Assembly (NCBI GenBank): GCA_963977135.1
Contig: CAXBNN010000003.1
Span: forward strand, 248,001-312,000
DNA length: 64,000 nt
Source of the DNA: UBA2040 sp963977135
Lineage (GTDB): Bacteria > Bacteroidota > Bacteroidia > Flavobacteriales_D > Crocinitomicaceae
Reading direction: 5' to 3'
Shown: piece after piece, positions 26,219 through 35,056 of the stretch
How positions within the stretch are numbered: the first letter of the stretch is position 1
How the letters are laid out: the number at the start of each line of letters is the position of its first letter
Translations under genes and position numbers: made by a program
The notes under the pieces: model-generated
Databases searched by the model: none
The model's input: the letters and a program-made list of their open reading frames with translations, nothing else
Told to the model about the DNA's origin: nothing

Positions 26219-26265
26219 CAAAAATAATGAAAGTAAAGAGTAAAGAGAGAAAAAAGTAAATTTGT
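26219..26265. promoter_or_regulatory. Divergent promoters of ldcA and tadA
   Basis: TATTTTTG on the minus strand (26219-26226) serves ldcA, 12 bases before its ATG. TAAATTTG on the plus strand (26258-26265) serves tadA, 14 bases before its ATG. Neither has a clear -33 TTG. Confidence 0.5.
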
Positions 26266-26279
26266 GAAAAACAACGACG

Positions 26280-26726
26280 ATGATAAGCCCTTATAATGAC
26301 GAATATTTCATGAAGCAAGCTTTGTTAGAAGCTAAAAAAGCCTATGATTTGGACGAGGTGCCAGTTGGAGCGGTTATCGTAGCGAACAATCAGATTATTG
26401 CTCGTGCTCACAACCTGACGGAACGACTTCATGATGTTACAGCCCACGCAGAAGTTCAAGCAATTACTGCAGCTTCTGAGTTTTTAGGAGCGAAATATTT
26501 AACCAATTGTACCATGTATGTGACTCTCGAACCATGTGTGATGTGCGCGGGAGCTTTGTATTGGTCACAAATCGACAAAGTGATTTATGCCGCTCGAGAC
26601 GAAAAACGAGGTGCAGGCAGAATAAAGGAAGGTTTGTACCATCCAAAAACGGTTGTTACGAATGGTATATTGGCAAAAGAATGTGCAGAATTAATACAAG
26701 AGTTTTTTAAAGCTAAACGCGTATGA
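26280..26726 (+). CDS. tadA: tRNA adenosine(34) deaminase
   Basis: The 148-residue zinc deaminase converts A34 of tRNA-Arg(ACG) to inosine. Zinc-site motifs are HAEVQAI (about 58-64) and PCVMCAGAL (about 86-94), and KVIYAARDEKRGA follows. The KxxxLDEVPVGAV start (AKKAYDLDEVPVGAVIV) is typical of TadA rather than of guanine deaminases. Its stop overlaps the ATG of the next small membrane protein by 4 bases. Confidence 0.93.
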   Translation: MISPYNDEYFMKQALLEAKKAYDLDEVPVGAVIVANNQIIARAHNLTERLHDVTAHAEVQAITAASEFLGAKYLTNCTMYVTLEPCVMCAGALYWSQIDKVIYAARDEKRGAGRIKEGLYHPKTVVTNGILAKECAELIQEFFKAKRV

Positions 26727-27064
26727 AGCCGCAGCAAATGCTTCTGGCTTGGTTGATAACTTTAATAACAGGTTTCGTTTTGGCAATAGTGATTTCGGAA
26801 GATCCTTCGGTTGCGCTAGTTTTAAGCTTATTAGCTGCAATTTGTTCGGTTCCTGCAATTGCAATATTGATTTTCATGACGACTGTTTTAAATAATTTTT
26901 GGTCCTTTCAAGTCATCCATTTTATTTCTGCAGTTGTAATTTATTTCGCGGACGAACGGTTTTTGTCAGATTTATTTTGGGTGGTTTACCCATATTTTCT
27001 AACCGGTCTCTGCGTACAGGCGTTTTGGCGGTTTAAGGCTTTGCCGAAAAAAGAAGAGATTTAA
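26723..27064 (+). CDS. Small membrane protein, unknown function
   Basis: A 113-residue protein with four hydrophobic segments (about 6-24, 29-55, 63-77 and 85-105) and a short basic tail ending LPKKEEI. I do not recognise the family. It overlaps tadA by 4 bases and is followed 18 bases later by another membrane protein of similar length, possibly a distant duplicate. Codon use looks like that of the neighbours. Confidence 0.6.
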   Translation: MKPQQMLLAWLITLITGFVLAIVISEDPSVALVLSLLAAICSVPAIAILIFMTTVLNNFWSFQVIHFISAVVIYFADERFLSDLFWVVYPYFLTGLCVQAFWRFKALPKKEEI

Positions 27065-27082
27065 TCAAACACGGGTGGTGAA

Positions 27083-27388
27083 ATGGATAAAAAACGAATT
27101 TTAACCAATGGATTTGCTTATCCATGGTTTTTTTCTTTAATTCTAGGAAGCCTAATGGTTCCTAGAATTTTTGGCGGTGAATTTGTTTTCAGTTTCTCTT
27201 TTGCTCTTGTTTTTATTTCTTTTTTAATAACGTTTCTATACGCGTTGTTTATTTATCTATCGATAGATTTTGATAAGATAACCTCGTTTAGTAGTTTGCA
27301 GATTTTTCAATTTATAGGGTTCATCTTGACATTGCTTCTTTTATCTTGTCTTTTTCCTAGTTTTTGGAAAGAGATATGTAAAAATTGA
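27083..27388 (+). CDS. Small membrane protein, unknown function
   Basis: The 101 residues hold three to four hydrophobic segments (PWFFSLILGSLMV, FVFSFSFALVFISFLITFLYALFIYL, FIGFILTLLLLSCLF) with a basic first residue run, MDKKR. No family is recognised. It lies between another small membrane protein and mnmE on the same strand, so it is probably cotranscribed with tadA and mnmE. Confidence 0.55.
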   Translation: MDKKRILTNGFAYPWFFSLILGSLMVPRIFGGEFVFSFSFALVFISFLITFLYALFIYLSIDFDKITSFSSLQIFQFIGFILTLLLLSCLFPSFWKEICKN

Positions 27389-27480
27389 ATTTACCTACTT
27401 TGCGATTGGTTTGGTAATACAGCTCATTTTTCTTTGGAAAAGCAGGAAGAGCTGATTTCTTGTTATACCTTTGTTCCTTA

Positions 27481-28848
27481 ATGATAAATACCCAAGATAC
27501 AATCTGCGCATTAGCAACCCCAAATGGCGTTGGTGCCATTGCTATCATCCGCCTTTCCGGGGCCGATTCCAAAGAAATTGCGAATCGATGTTTTTCCAAG
27601 GATTTACTAACTAAAAAATCACATACCTGTCATTTTGGAAATTTTGTATCCATTCAGGATGAGTTAATTGATGAAGTGCTTTTAACGGTTTTTGATCATG
27701 GAAAAAGTTTTACGGGCGAAGAAAGTGTCGAAATTTCATGTCATGCCTCACCATTCATCCAAAAGAAAATTTTGGAAACACTTTTGAATAATGGCGCACG
27801 AATTGCCGAACCTGGAGAATTCACCATGCGTGCTTTTGCCAATGGTAAAATGGATTTATCCCAAGCTGAAGCGGTTGCCGATTTGATTGCCTCGCAATCC
27901 CGAAATGCGCACAACATTGCCTTGAAACAATTAAAAGGAGGCTTCTCAAACGAATTGAAAGATTTACGAGAAAAATTAATCCATTTTGCTTCTTTAGTTG
28001 AGTTAGAACTCGACTTTGCTGAAGAAGATGTTGAATTTGCTGACAGAAAAGAGCTCAATCAATTGGTGGACGACGTAATCAAATACATTACAAGACTTGC
28101 TCAATCGTTTGAACTTGGAAACGCAATAAAAAATGGCGTTCCTGTTGCTATTGTTGGTGCACCGAATACTGGAAAAAGCACATTGTTAAATCAGCTTTTG
28201 GGCGAAGACAGAGCAATTGTTAGCGATATAGCCGGTACAACGCGTGATGTAATAGAGGAAGAATTAACCATCGATGGAATTCAATTTCGTTTAATTGACA
28301 CAGCAGGAATTCGCGAAGGAGCGGAAACGATTGAGGCTATGGGAATTGAAAGGTCCAGAGCAAAGATTGTTCAAGCAAGTATTGTTATGTGTTTGGCCGA
28401 CATTTCAATTGAAAACAATCTCGAAGAAGTTATCAATTGGTCAAAAGAGATTCGCGCTTCTCACCCTGAGAAAAAGATAATAATAGTTGGCAATAAGAGT
28501 GATTTATCGCAAAAATCAACTGAAATAAACGATTTTCCATTTGTTTCAATTAGCGCTAAAAAAGGAGAGGGTATAGATGAACTGAAAGAAATTCTAGTTT
28601 CAACAGTTATTTCTGACTTCGATATCGTCAATGAAACGATTGTTTCGAACGTCCGACATTATAATGCTTTGTTAAAAACCAAAGAAGATTTGGAGAAAGC
28701 AAAATTTGCATTGGAAACAAATGTAACCGGAGATTTTGTTGCTTTGGATTTACGCCAAGCAATGTATCACCTAGGCACGATAACAGGTCAAATTTCTGAA
28801 GATGATTTGTTGGCGAATATTTTTGCTAAGTTTTGCATTGGGAAGTGA
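27481..28848 (+). CDS. mnmE: tRNA modification GTPase MnmE
   Basis: MnmE (TrmE) is a potassium-activated GTPase that works with MnmG on U34 of tRNA. The 455 residues comprise the N-terminal tetrahydrofolate-binding domain (TICALATPNGVGAIAIIRLSG), a helical domain, the inserted G domain (GAPNTGKSTLLNQLLGEDRAIVSD, DTAGIREG, NKSD) and the C-terminal motif CIGK, whose cysteine is essential. The ATG at 27481 is chosen because the conserved start MINTQDTICA begins there. mnmG is at 11.9 kb; its partner product closes the MnmEG complex. Confidence 0.96.
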   Translation: MINTQDTICALATPNGVGAIAIIRLSGADSKEIANRCFSKDLLTKKSHTCHFGNFVSIQDELIDEVLLTVFDHGKSFTGEESVEISCHASPFIQKKILETLLNNGARIAEPGEFTMRAFANGKMDLSQAEAVADLIASQSRNAHNIALKQLKGGFSNELKDLREKLIHFASLVELELDFAEEDVEFADRKELNQLVDDVIKYITRLAQSFELGNAIKNGVPVAIVGAPNTGKSTLLNQLLGEDRAIVSDIAGTTRDVIEEELTIDGIQFRLIDTAGIREGAETIEAMGIERSRAKIVQASIVMCLADISIENNLEEVINWSKEIRASHPEKKIIIVGNKSDLSQKSTEINDFPFVSISAKKGEGIDELKEILVSTVISDFDIVNETIVSNVRHYNALLKTKEDLEKAKFALETNVTGDFVALDLRQAMYHLGTITGQISEDDLLANIFAKFCIGK

Positions 28849-28949
28849 GATAAGCCTAAAAACCAGTTAGATTCTGAAAAAGAAATGGAATTCTTAACAA
28901 AAAGCGCAACCTTATCAGCGCGAAACTCGTACTATAGCTTTACGAGTAG

Positions 28950-28998
28950 TTGTAAAACAAGAAAGATCAAGTAAAATTTGATGTTTCTTGTTTTACAA
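28950..28998. promoter_or_regulatory. 15-bp perfect inverted repeat overlapping a promoter
   Basis: TTGTAAAACAAGAAA (28950-28964) is mirrored exactly by TTTCTTGTTTTACAA (28984-28998), with a 19-base centre. The right arm ends just before the TACCTTTG -7 element (29004-29011) of the repeat-protein gene, and a TTTG for -33 lies at 28977-28980. The element could be an operator or an RNA hairpin; no T run follows, so it is not a classical terminator. Confidence 0.65.
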
Positions 28999-29011
28999 AA
29001 ATATACCTTTG
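28977..29011 (+). promoter_or_regulatory. Promoter of the repeat protein/PorP pair
   Basis: TTTG at 28977-28980, 23 bases, TACCTTTG at 29004-29011; the chosen ATG is at 29041. Confidence 0.6.
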
Positions 29012-29040
29012 ACCCAAAAACACCAATGAAAATACGGATT

Positions 29041-31782
29041 ATGAAAAATAAAAATCTGCTTATACTTTTACTATTTGTGCTTACAGCATTCGCTGGGTTT
29101 TCGCAACCAAACGCAGACTTTACTGCATCTCCAACTACCATTTGTGTTGGAGGCTCAGTACAGTTCACGAATTTATCTACAGGCTCCGTTAATTACAACT
29201 GGACATTTCCCGATGGAAGTGGTGGGCAAACGTCCATATTAGTGAGCCCTTTGATTACATATAATAATGTAGGGACATTTCCGGTAATCTTGGTGGCGGT
29301 TGCAGCCAACTTAACGAGTGATACTGAGACTAAAATTTCTTATATAACGGTTATTGCTGCGGCAACCTCAACACTAATTACTGCTTCAGGTACAGATAAC
29401 CAAACCTTGTGTATTGGTGATCCATTGGATACGATTCAATATACTTTAGTTGGAGCACAAGGAGCAGTTTTCTCTGGTTTACCTCCTGGAGTTACAGGTT
29501 CAGTTGTTGCTGATTCTAGTGGGGGAACAGTAACCATTACTGGAACGCCATTTGCAGCGGGCGTGTACAATTATAGTTTTACTACAACATTAAATTCATG
29601 TGCGCCAATAACGGTAAATGGAACTATCACCGTTGATGCACAACCGACAATATCTCTTACCTCAGGTAACCCAAATCAAGTTGTATGTGTTAATACCATA
29701 GCAGATACAATTACTTATACTATTGGTGGAACAGCAACCGGGGCAACAGTATCTGGCTTACCGCCGGGTATGATAAGTTCTTTTGCTGGAGGTGTATTAA
29801 CAATTTCTGGAACACCATTGGTTGCAGGGCCATTTCCATTTACTGTTGCAACTTCAGGCAGTGTATGTCCACCAGCAACAGACGGAGGCGTTATTAATGT
29901 TGATCCTTACATTACTTTGGCTTCTCCATTTGGAACAGATAACCAAACAGTCTGCGTGAATGATCCAATTATTGACATAGTTTACATTTTAGGTACAGGT
30001 TTCACTGGTGCTACAGTAGATACCTTGCCGCCTGGAATGACAGGAACATTTTTACCAGGATTATTTACTATTTCCGGGGCATCGAGTCAAATCGGAACTG
30101 TTTTTTATACCATTACAACAATAGGAGGTTCGTGTGGTCCTGCTTCGGCGAGTGGATCAATTACAATAACTGCTGGACCAACCTTAAACCTAACTTCAGG
30201 ACCTTTAACTGATTTTCAAGCGATTTGTACTGGATCATCTATTGTTGACATTGAATATACAGTAGGCGGAAGTGCAACAGGAGCTATTGCTTCAGGTTTA
30301 CCTGCTGGTATTACTGGAAACTTAGTTGGGAATGTTTTAACTATTACAGGTTCATCTACACAAATTGGAGTTTTTCCTTTTTCAGTTACAACGACGGGTT
30401 CTGCTTGTGGTAACATAACTCTTTTAGGTCAAATAACTGTTGACACTTTCCCTTTAATACAAGCGCTTTTCAATCCAATTTCTGACACGCAACAATTGTG
30501 TATAAACTCGGCAATAGATAGTATTTGGTATCTATTTAGTGGAAGTGCAACAGGAGCAATAGGAATTAATTTACCTACTGGAGTTAACGTTACTATCCAA
30601 GGGGATACGGTTATTGTCTCTGACACAGCGAGCTCTCCTGGAATATATGCGTACACTATTTTCACCACGGGTGGTGCGTGTCCTGCAGATTCTGTTTATG
30701 GTTTAATAACTGTAGACGACTCATTGGGACTACAATTGCTCTCGGCAGTTGGTTCGGATAGTCAAGTTTTATGTGATAATAATGGAAACTCAATTGATAC
30801 CATAATGTATTTATTATCAAGTGGTGCAGATACCGCTGTGGTGACTGGTTTACCGCCTGGTGTGGTTGATACTTTTTATAATGACACATTACAAATAACA
30901 GGAACACCTGCTGCCCCTGGCACGTATACATACACCATGGTAGTTTCAGGCTCATTTTGTCCAAATGATACAATAACTGGAACAATAGAAGTGCAAACAG
31001 CGCAATTATTATTGGTTTCAGACCCTTACACGAACGACCAATTGGTTTGCTTAAACACAGGAATAGTTTCTATAGCCTATATCGTTGGAGGCCCTGTTTT
31101 AGTTTTAGATTTACCGACTGGTGTTATAAGCACTTATGTAGCGGGAGCACCAAACTTATTAGTTATTTCTGGAACACCTTCAGCTATTGGCTCATTCCAT
31201 TATTCTTTACAATTTTCAGGGCCTTGTGGGAATTCATTGGCTGTAGGTTATATTACAGTTTCAGGAGGAATTGAAAATTTTATTGCTGGACCAGATACAA
31301 CCATCAATTTAGGTCAAAGTGTTGATTTGTTTGCAATTGGAGACAACTTGACAAGCTACGTTTGGACACCGAATGGTACTTTATCGAACCCAATCATTTT
31401 TGATCCTGTTGCGACACCAACGGAAACAACAACTTATACAGTAACTGTAACAGATGATTATGGATGTACATCAAGTTTGCCTGTTACGTTAACTGTTTTA
31501 ACAGATATAGAATTATTCATTCCGAACTTATTTTCACCAAATGGAGATGGATTCAATGACACTTGGGTTATACCAAATTTAGATTTATTCCCAGGTACCT
31601 CTGTAACAGTTATAAACCGAGAGGGTCAAGTTGTTTACGAAAACCCAGCTTATGATAACACTTGGGACGGAACATTTGAAGGGAAGAAATTACCAGAAGC
31701 TACCTATTATTATTTATTAAAGTTCTCATCTACAAGTCAAGTCTTGAAAGGTGCAGTAACAATTCTTAGAAATGAGAAATAA
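29041..31782 (+). CDS. Secreted adhesin-like protein with seven repeats and T9SS type B domain
   Basis: The 913-residue product starts with a signal peptide (MKNKNLLILLLFVLTAFAGFSQ), then a PKD domain (about 22-105) containing FTASPTTICVGGSVQF. Seven Ig-like repeats of about 85-90 residues follow (about 110-730), each with a (V/L/I)C-x-N/G near its start, a SGLPPGV-type turn, a (L/V)TISGTP-type strand and a second cysteine, giving one likely disulfide per repeat. A second PKD-like region and a gliding C-terminal domain (IPNLFSPNGDGFNDTW, WDGTFEGKKLPEATYYYLL) end it. The latter marks T9SS type B cargo. The next gene, 10 bases on, is a PorP/SprF barrel, the kind of partner such cargo needs. Confidence 0.9.
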   Translation: MKNKNLLILLLFVLTAFAGFSQPNADFTASPTTICVGGSVQFTNLSTGSVNYNWTFPDGSGGQTSILVSPLITYNNVGTFPVILVAVAANLTSDTETKISYITVIAAATSTLITASGTDNQTLCIGDPLDTIQYTLVGAQGAVFSGLPPGVTGSVVADSSGGTVTITGTPFAAGVYNYSFTTTLNSCAPITVNGTITVDAQPTISLTSGNPNQVVCVNTIADTITYTIGGTATGATVSGLPPGMISSFAGGVLTISGTPLVAGPFPFTVATSGSVCPPATDGGVINVDPYITLASPFGTDNQTVCVNDPIIDIVYILGTGFTGATVDTLPPGMTGTFLPGLFTISGASSQIGTVFYTITTIGGSCGPASASGSITITAGPTLNLTSGPLTDFQAICTGSSIVDIEYTVGGSATGAIASGLPAGITGNLVGNVLTITGSSTQIGVFPFSVTTTGSACGNITLLGQITVDTFPLIQALFNPISDTQQLCINSAIDSIWYLFSGSATGAIGINLPTGVNVTIQGDTVIVSDTASSPGIYAYTIFTTGGACPADSVYGLITVDDSLGLQLLSAVGSDSQVLCDNNGNSIDTIMYLLSSGADTAVVTGLPPGVVDTFYNDTLQITGTPAAPGTYTYTMVVSGSFCPNDTITGTIEVQTAQLLLVSDPYTNDQLVCLNTGIVSIAYIVGGPVLVLDLPTGVISTYVAGAPNLLVISGTPSAIGSFHYSLQFSGPCGNSLAVGYITVSGGIENFIAGPDTTINLGQSVDLFAIGDNLTSYVWTPNGTLSNPIIFDPVATPTETTTYTVTVTDDYGCTSSLPVTLTVLTDIELFIPNLFSPNGDGFNDTWVIPNLDLFPGTSVTVINREGQVVYENPAYDNTWDGTFEGKKLPEATYYYLLKFSSTSQVLKGAVTILRNEK

Positions 31783-31792
31783 GAGAAAGACC

Positions 31793-33223
31793 ATGAGAAA
31801 GATCAATATATTTACTATCCTTTTGTTTTTGGGAGTTGCTAATCACGCAGACGCTCAACAATTGGCCTTGAGTACTCAGTATTATCAAAACATGATAACG
31901 ATTAATCCTGCTTTTACAGGTCAATCCGAGTATGCAAAAGCCGCAGTATCACACAGAAGTATGTTTACTGGCGTTCAAGGAAGCCCTCAAACAAGTTATT
32001 TATCAGTTGATGGTCAAATAGCAAGTGGTAAAATGGGATTAGGGATTATCGCTTACCAGGATCAAACGGATATTTTATCGAGCACAAGTGCCATGGTGAA
32101 TTATTCCTATAAAATCAAAACGGGCGATGATTCAAGGTTTAGCTTTGGACTGGCCTTTGGTATTCAAAATCAAAACATTGATTTTGACAAGGCTAAAGTT
32201 GTAAATGAATTAGACCCAATTTTATTTGGCCCTCGTGTCAATAGAACTGTTTTCAACGCAGATTTCGGTTTAGGGTTTGAATGGAAGGGGCTACAAGCTG
32301 GTTTTGCCATTCCTCAAATGTTGGGTAACAATCCTACAATTACAACGAACTCCGGTCAGACATTGAATGTAAATACAATTCAACATTACCGCGGATCGTT
32401 GAAATATGACTTCATGATTAACTCATCCAAAGGAATAAAAGTTTATCCTATGGCTGTTGTAAGAAGCGTGAAAGGTGCTCCAATTCAATGGGACGGAAAC
32501 CTTGTGCTTGAATCTGAAAAATTAGGATGGTTTGGTTTGACATATCATAGCACATACGCATTTGGCGTGAGCGTAGGAGTTCGTTACAAAAGCATTACCG
32601 CTGGATATGCTCACAACTTTACTACAGGCGTTGTAAATGACTATTCTAAAAGATCTTCAGAGATTTTATTAACGTATAATTTCGGAGATAAATGGAAAGA
32701 GCAAAAAGAATGGAATAAGAAAATGGAAGCTGCAGATCAGGAGTTGAAGGATGAATCTGAATTGCAGCAAGAAGAGATTGATAGCTTGAAAATGATGGAG
32801 GCAAAAGTAAATGCCGAATTGAAAAAAGCTAGAGAAGAGCTGAAAAAGAACCAAGAAGAAATGGTGAAATTGAAAGCTTTGGGTGCAAACGGAGCTCCTT
32901 ATGATGGATCAGAACCAACAGCGGAATCTGTTCGCGGAACTTATCGAACGGCTAAGGCCGAAGATTTCGAAGATGAAAACGGAAATCAACCACCAAAAGG
33001 ATTCTACGTTGTTATAGGAGCATTTGGAGTGAAGGAGAACGCATACAAATGGAAAGACAAAAGTATTGCAGAGGGCAATCCAACGACAAAAATTATATAC
33101 AATACGAAACTTAATGTTCGCGAAGTATATGTTTTGTTCGATCCAGAAAGAGACCCAGCAATGGTTGAAAGAATAAAACGAATGTCGAAATACCCAACAG
33201 TTTGGGTTCAGAAATTAGAATAA
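31793..33223 (+). CDS. PorP/SprF family T9SS membrane protein with coiled coil and SPOR domain
   Basis: From the ATG at 31793 the 476-residue product has a signal peptide (to about ADAQ), then the PorP/SprF barrel with its hallmark QYYQNMITINPAFTGQ and the SYKIKTG..FGLAFGIQ strands (about 22-295). Unlike ordinary SprF of about 300 residues it continues with a K/E-rich coiled coil (about 300-370) and a C-terminal SPOR-like domain (about 395-475; FYVVIGAFGVKENAYKWKD, then YNTKLNVREVYVLF) that could hold peptidoglycan. It probably helps secrete or anchor the protein of the preceding gene. The coupling (10-base gap) supports one transcript, ended by a hairpin at 33279. Confidence 0.9.
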   Translation: MRKINIFTILLFLGVANHADAQQLALSTQYYQNMITINPAFTGQSEYAKAAVSHRSMFTGVQGSPQTSYLSVDGQIASGKMGLGIIAYQDQTDILSSTSAMVNYSYKIKTGDDSRFSFGLAFGIQNQNIDFDKAKVVNELDPILFGPRVNRTVFNADFGLGFEWKGLQAGFAIPQMLGNNPTITTNSGQTLNVNTIQHYRGSLKYDFMINSSKGIKVYPMAVVRSVKGAPIQWDGNLVLESEKLGWFGLTYHSTYAFGVSVGVRYKSITAGYAHNFTTGVVNDYSKRSSEILLTYNFGDKWKEQKEWNKKMEAADQELKDESELQQEEIDSLKMMEAKVNAELKKAREELKKNQEEMVKLKALGANGAPYDGSEPTAESVRGTYRTAKAEDFEDENGNQPPKGFYVVIGAFGVKENAYKWKDKSIAEGNPTTKIIYNTKLNVREVYVLFDPERDPAMVERIKRMSKYPTVWVQKLE

Positions 33224-33278
33224 AACAAAGTCGCAGAACAAGCATTTGTTTGATCTATGAAAAAATAATTTTGTTAAG

Positions 33279-33311
33279 AAAGCGTAATTCGAAAGGGTTG
33301 CGCTTTTTTGC
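33279..33311 (+). terminator. Terminator after porP-like gene
   Basis: AAAGCGTAA (33279-33287) pairs with TTGCGCTTT (33298-33306, one G-T pair), with further T. Confidence 0.8.
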
Positions 33312-33421
33312 AACAATTTTTTGAGGGGATGGGGATGTCTTAAGGGAAATAGAAAATATGTCAGTTAAACTAATTACTTTAATTATCGGGACAAATTTTG
33401 TCTCAAATTAGGAAAGAGATT

Positions 33422-33494
33422 ACCCAAAGCACCCTAATTATTGGGCTTTTTAATTGTACAAAAAAACCCACTCTATATTCTAGAGCGGGTTTTT
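33422..33494. terminator. Two hairpins between porP-like gene and bacilliredoxin gene
   Basis: CCCAA..TTGGG followed by CTTTTT (33422-33452) reads on the plus strand. AACCC-CTCTA / TAGAG-GGGTT with a T run on the minus strand (33461-33494) ends the bacilliredoxin gene. The rest of this 290-base gap has no visible gene. Confidence 0.7.
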
Positions 33495-33512
33495 CAATTT
33501 AAAGTTTTCCTC

Positions 33513-33926
33513 TTAACAAAACTGCTTATACGCTTCTTGCAAATTGTCAGAAATCATTTGAGCTGTTCCGCCTTCAATGTGGTGACGCTCTAAAAAGTGA
33601 ACCAATTGGCCATCTTTAAACAAAGCGATAGAAGGTGAACTTGGAGGGTAAGGCAAGAAATATTTCCTCGCTTGAGCAACCGCTTCTCCATCAACACCTG
33701 CAAAAACAGTTGTTAATTTTGATGGTTTTTTATCGCCTGTTACCGACATTTTTACTCCTGGACGCATGTTTCCTGCTGCACATCCACAAACGGAATTTAC
33801 AACAACCAACAAGGTTCCTTCACTATTTTTAATTGTATTATCTACATCTTCTGCACTAGTCAATGAATTAAACCCTACTGATGTAAGATCTTCTTTCATT
33901 GGCGCTACCATTTCTGCTGGATACAT
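33513..33926 (-). CDS. Bacilliredoxin (BrxA/BrxB family)
   Basis: A 137-residue thioredoxin-fold protein of the YphP/YqiW family. The active site is NSVCGCAAGNMRPG (about 46-59), with the C-G-C motif, and the body (TVFAGVDGEAVAQARKYFLPYPPSSPSIALFKDG) matches the family throughout. In Firmicutes these enzymes remove bacillithiol from proteins; in Bacteroidota the likely thiol is also of this type. It has a TAACTTTG promoter on the minus strand (33963-33970) and its own terminator. Confidence 0.94.
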   Translation of the reverse strand: MYPAEMVAPMKEDLTSVGFNSLTSAEDVDNTIKNSEGTLLVVVNSVCGCAAGNMRPGVKMSVTGDKKPSKLTTVFAGVDGEAVAQARKYFLPYPPSSPSIALFKDGQLVHFLERHHIEGGTAQMISDNLQEAYKQFC

Positions 33927-34018
33927 ATTATTGAATTTTTATTAATGTTTAATTTGATTCTGCAAAGTTAAGGATTTGATTCTCATGTATGGTTTTCCTT
34001 ACAAGCTATTTGGAAACA

Positions 34019-35056
34019 TTAACAATATCTCCGCAGATCTTGTTCTTCGTGCAATGGTTTTTTATCAAGAATGAAGTCAACCATTTCCTTTCCCAAAAGC
34101 GGCGCAAGCAAATATCCTTTCGCTCCTAAACCGTTGAAAAGATAAAATCCATCAATGTCAGGATGCTTGCCCATAGCTGGTCGTCGATCTTTTGTTGTTG
34201 GACGAATTCCGACAACATGGTCAACAACTTTAAAATCATTTTCAACCAATGACTTTAAATTTTCTTCAATTTCAATTCTGGCTTTTTCTGTAGGTGTTAA
34301 ATCTGGACAATCCCACTCGTAAGTTGAACCAACGCGAAACTGACCATTTTCTTGCGGCAAAACAAAACATCTTCTGTTTAAAGATTCTTCGGAATAGATA
34401 TCAGATTCTACAGTCAGCACTTCACCTTTTGTTTGATCAACTTGTATGAAATTGAAATAGGGATTGTGCATGTTTAAATAACCATCGCAAAACAGTATTC
34501 CGTCATACTTTTGATTTTTCCAGGATGAGGTTGTCGGATAAATTTCTTCATAATTGACTTTTTCTCGCAGCCAGTTTCCGTTATCATGAGATTGAATAGA
34601 ATCCTTCATTGCTTGAAGGAAATTCTCAGAATTGACATAGAAGCTATGTTTCACTAACCCCGAACCACAAATGTTTTTCGCATGAGAAAAGGTCATGTCT
34701 TCTTCGGTCAATGTTTTTAAGTAAGAAGAAAACTCAGGTTTTTCTTGACGTTTCATCCATTCATCACGTTCTTGTTCATGAGCGAAAAGGCGACGAATAG
34801 GTTTGTCCATTATTAGTTTTAACCCTGAAGCTGCTTCAAGTTCTTCATAAAATTTTCGAGCGTAAGGTAAAAAGTCATCTACTCGCCAACTCTTGGTCAT
34901 ACGTCGAAAAACAATAGGATTTATTTGACCTGCGGCAACACGAGAACTATGGTTTTCGTTCGAATCCACTAAAGTAACTTTACATTCACGTTCCAAAAAT
35001 TGATGTGCAGCGCAAGTTCCGGCAATTCCTCCGCCGATAATTAAATAATGTTTCAT
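34019..35056 (-). CDS. FAD-dependent oxidoreductase (DAO family)
   Basis: The 345-residue flavoprotein begins with the FAD-binding HYLIIGGGIAGTCAAHQFLERECKVTLVD and ends with the DAO-type VVGIRPTTKDRRPAMGKHPDIDGFYLFNGLGAKGYLLAPLLG. This layout resembles D-amino-acid/glycine oxidases and the oxidase half of MnmC, but substrate residues cannot be identified. The comF gene ends directly before its start, so the two form one transcript. Confidence 0.88.
   Translation of the reverse strand: MKHYLIIGGGIAGTCAAHQFLERECKVTLVDSNENHSSRVAAGQINPIVFRRMTKSWRVDDFLPYARKFYEELEAASGLKLIMDKPIRRLFAHEQERDEWMKRQEKPEFSSYLKTLTEEDMTFSHAKNICGSGLVKHSFYVNSENFLQAMKDSIQSHDNGNWLREKVNYEEIYPTTSSWKNQKYDGILFCDGYLNMHNPYFNFIQVDQTKGEVLTVESDIYSEESLNRRCFVLPQENGQFRVGSTYEWDCPDLTPTEKARIEIEENLKSLVENDFKVVDHVVGIRPTTKDRRPAMGKHPDIDGFYLFNGLGAKGYLLAPLLGKEMVDFILDKKPLHEEQDLRRYC

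Noticed and set aside
29041..31782. CRISPR-like regular spacing in the seven-repeat gene
   Set aside because: The repeats are about 265 bases long, diverged at DNA level, and coding in one frame.
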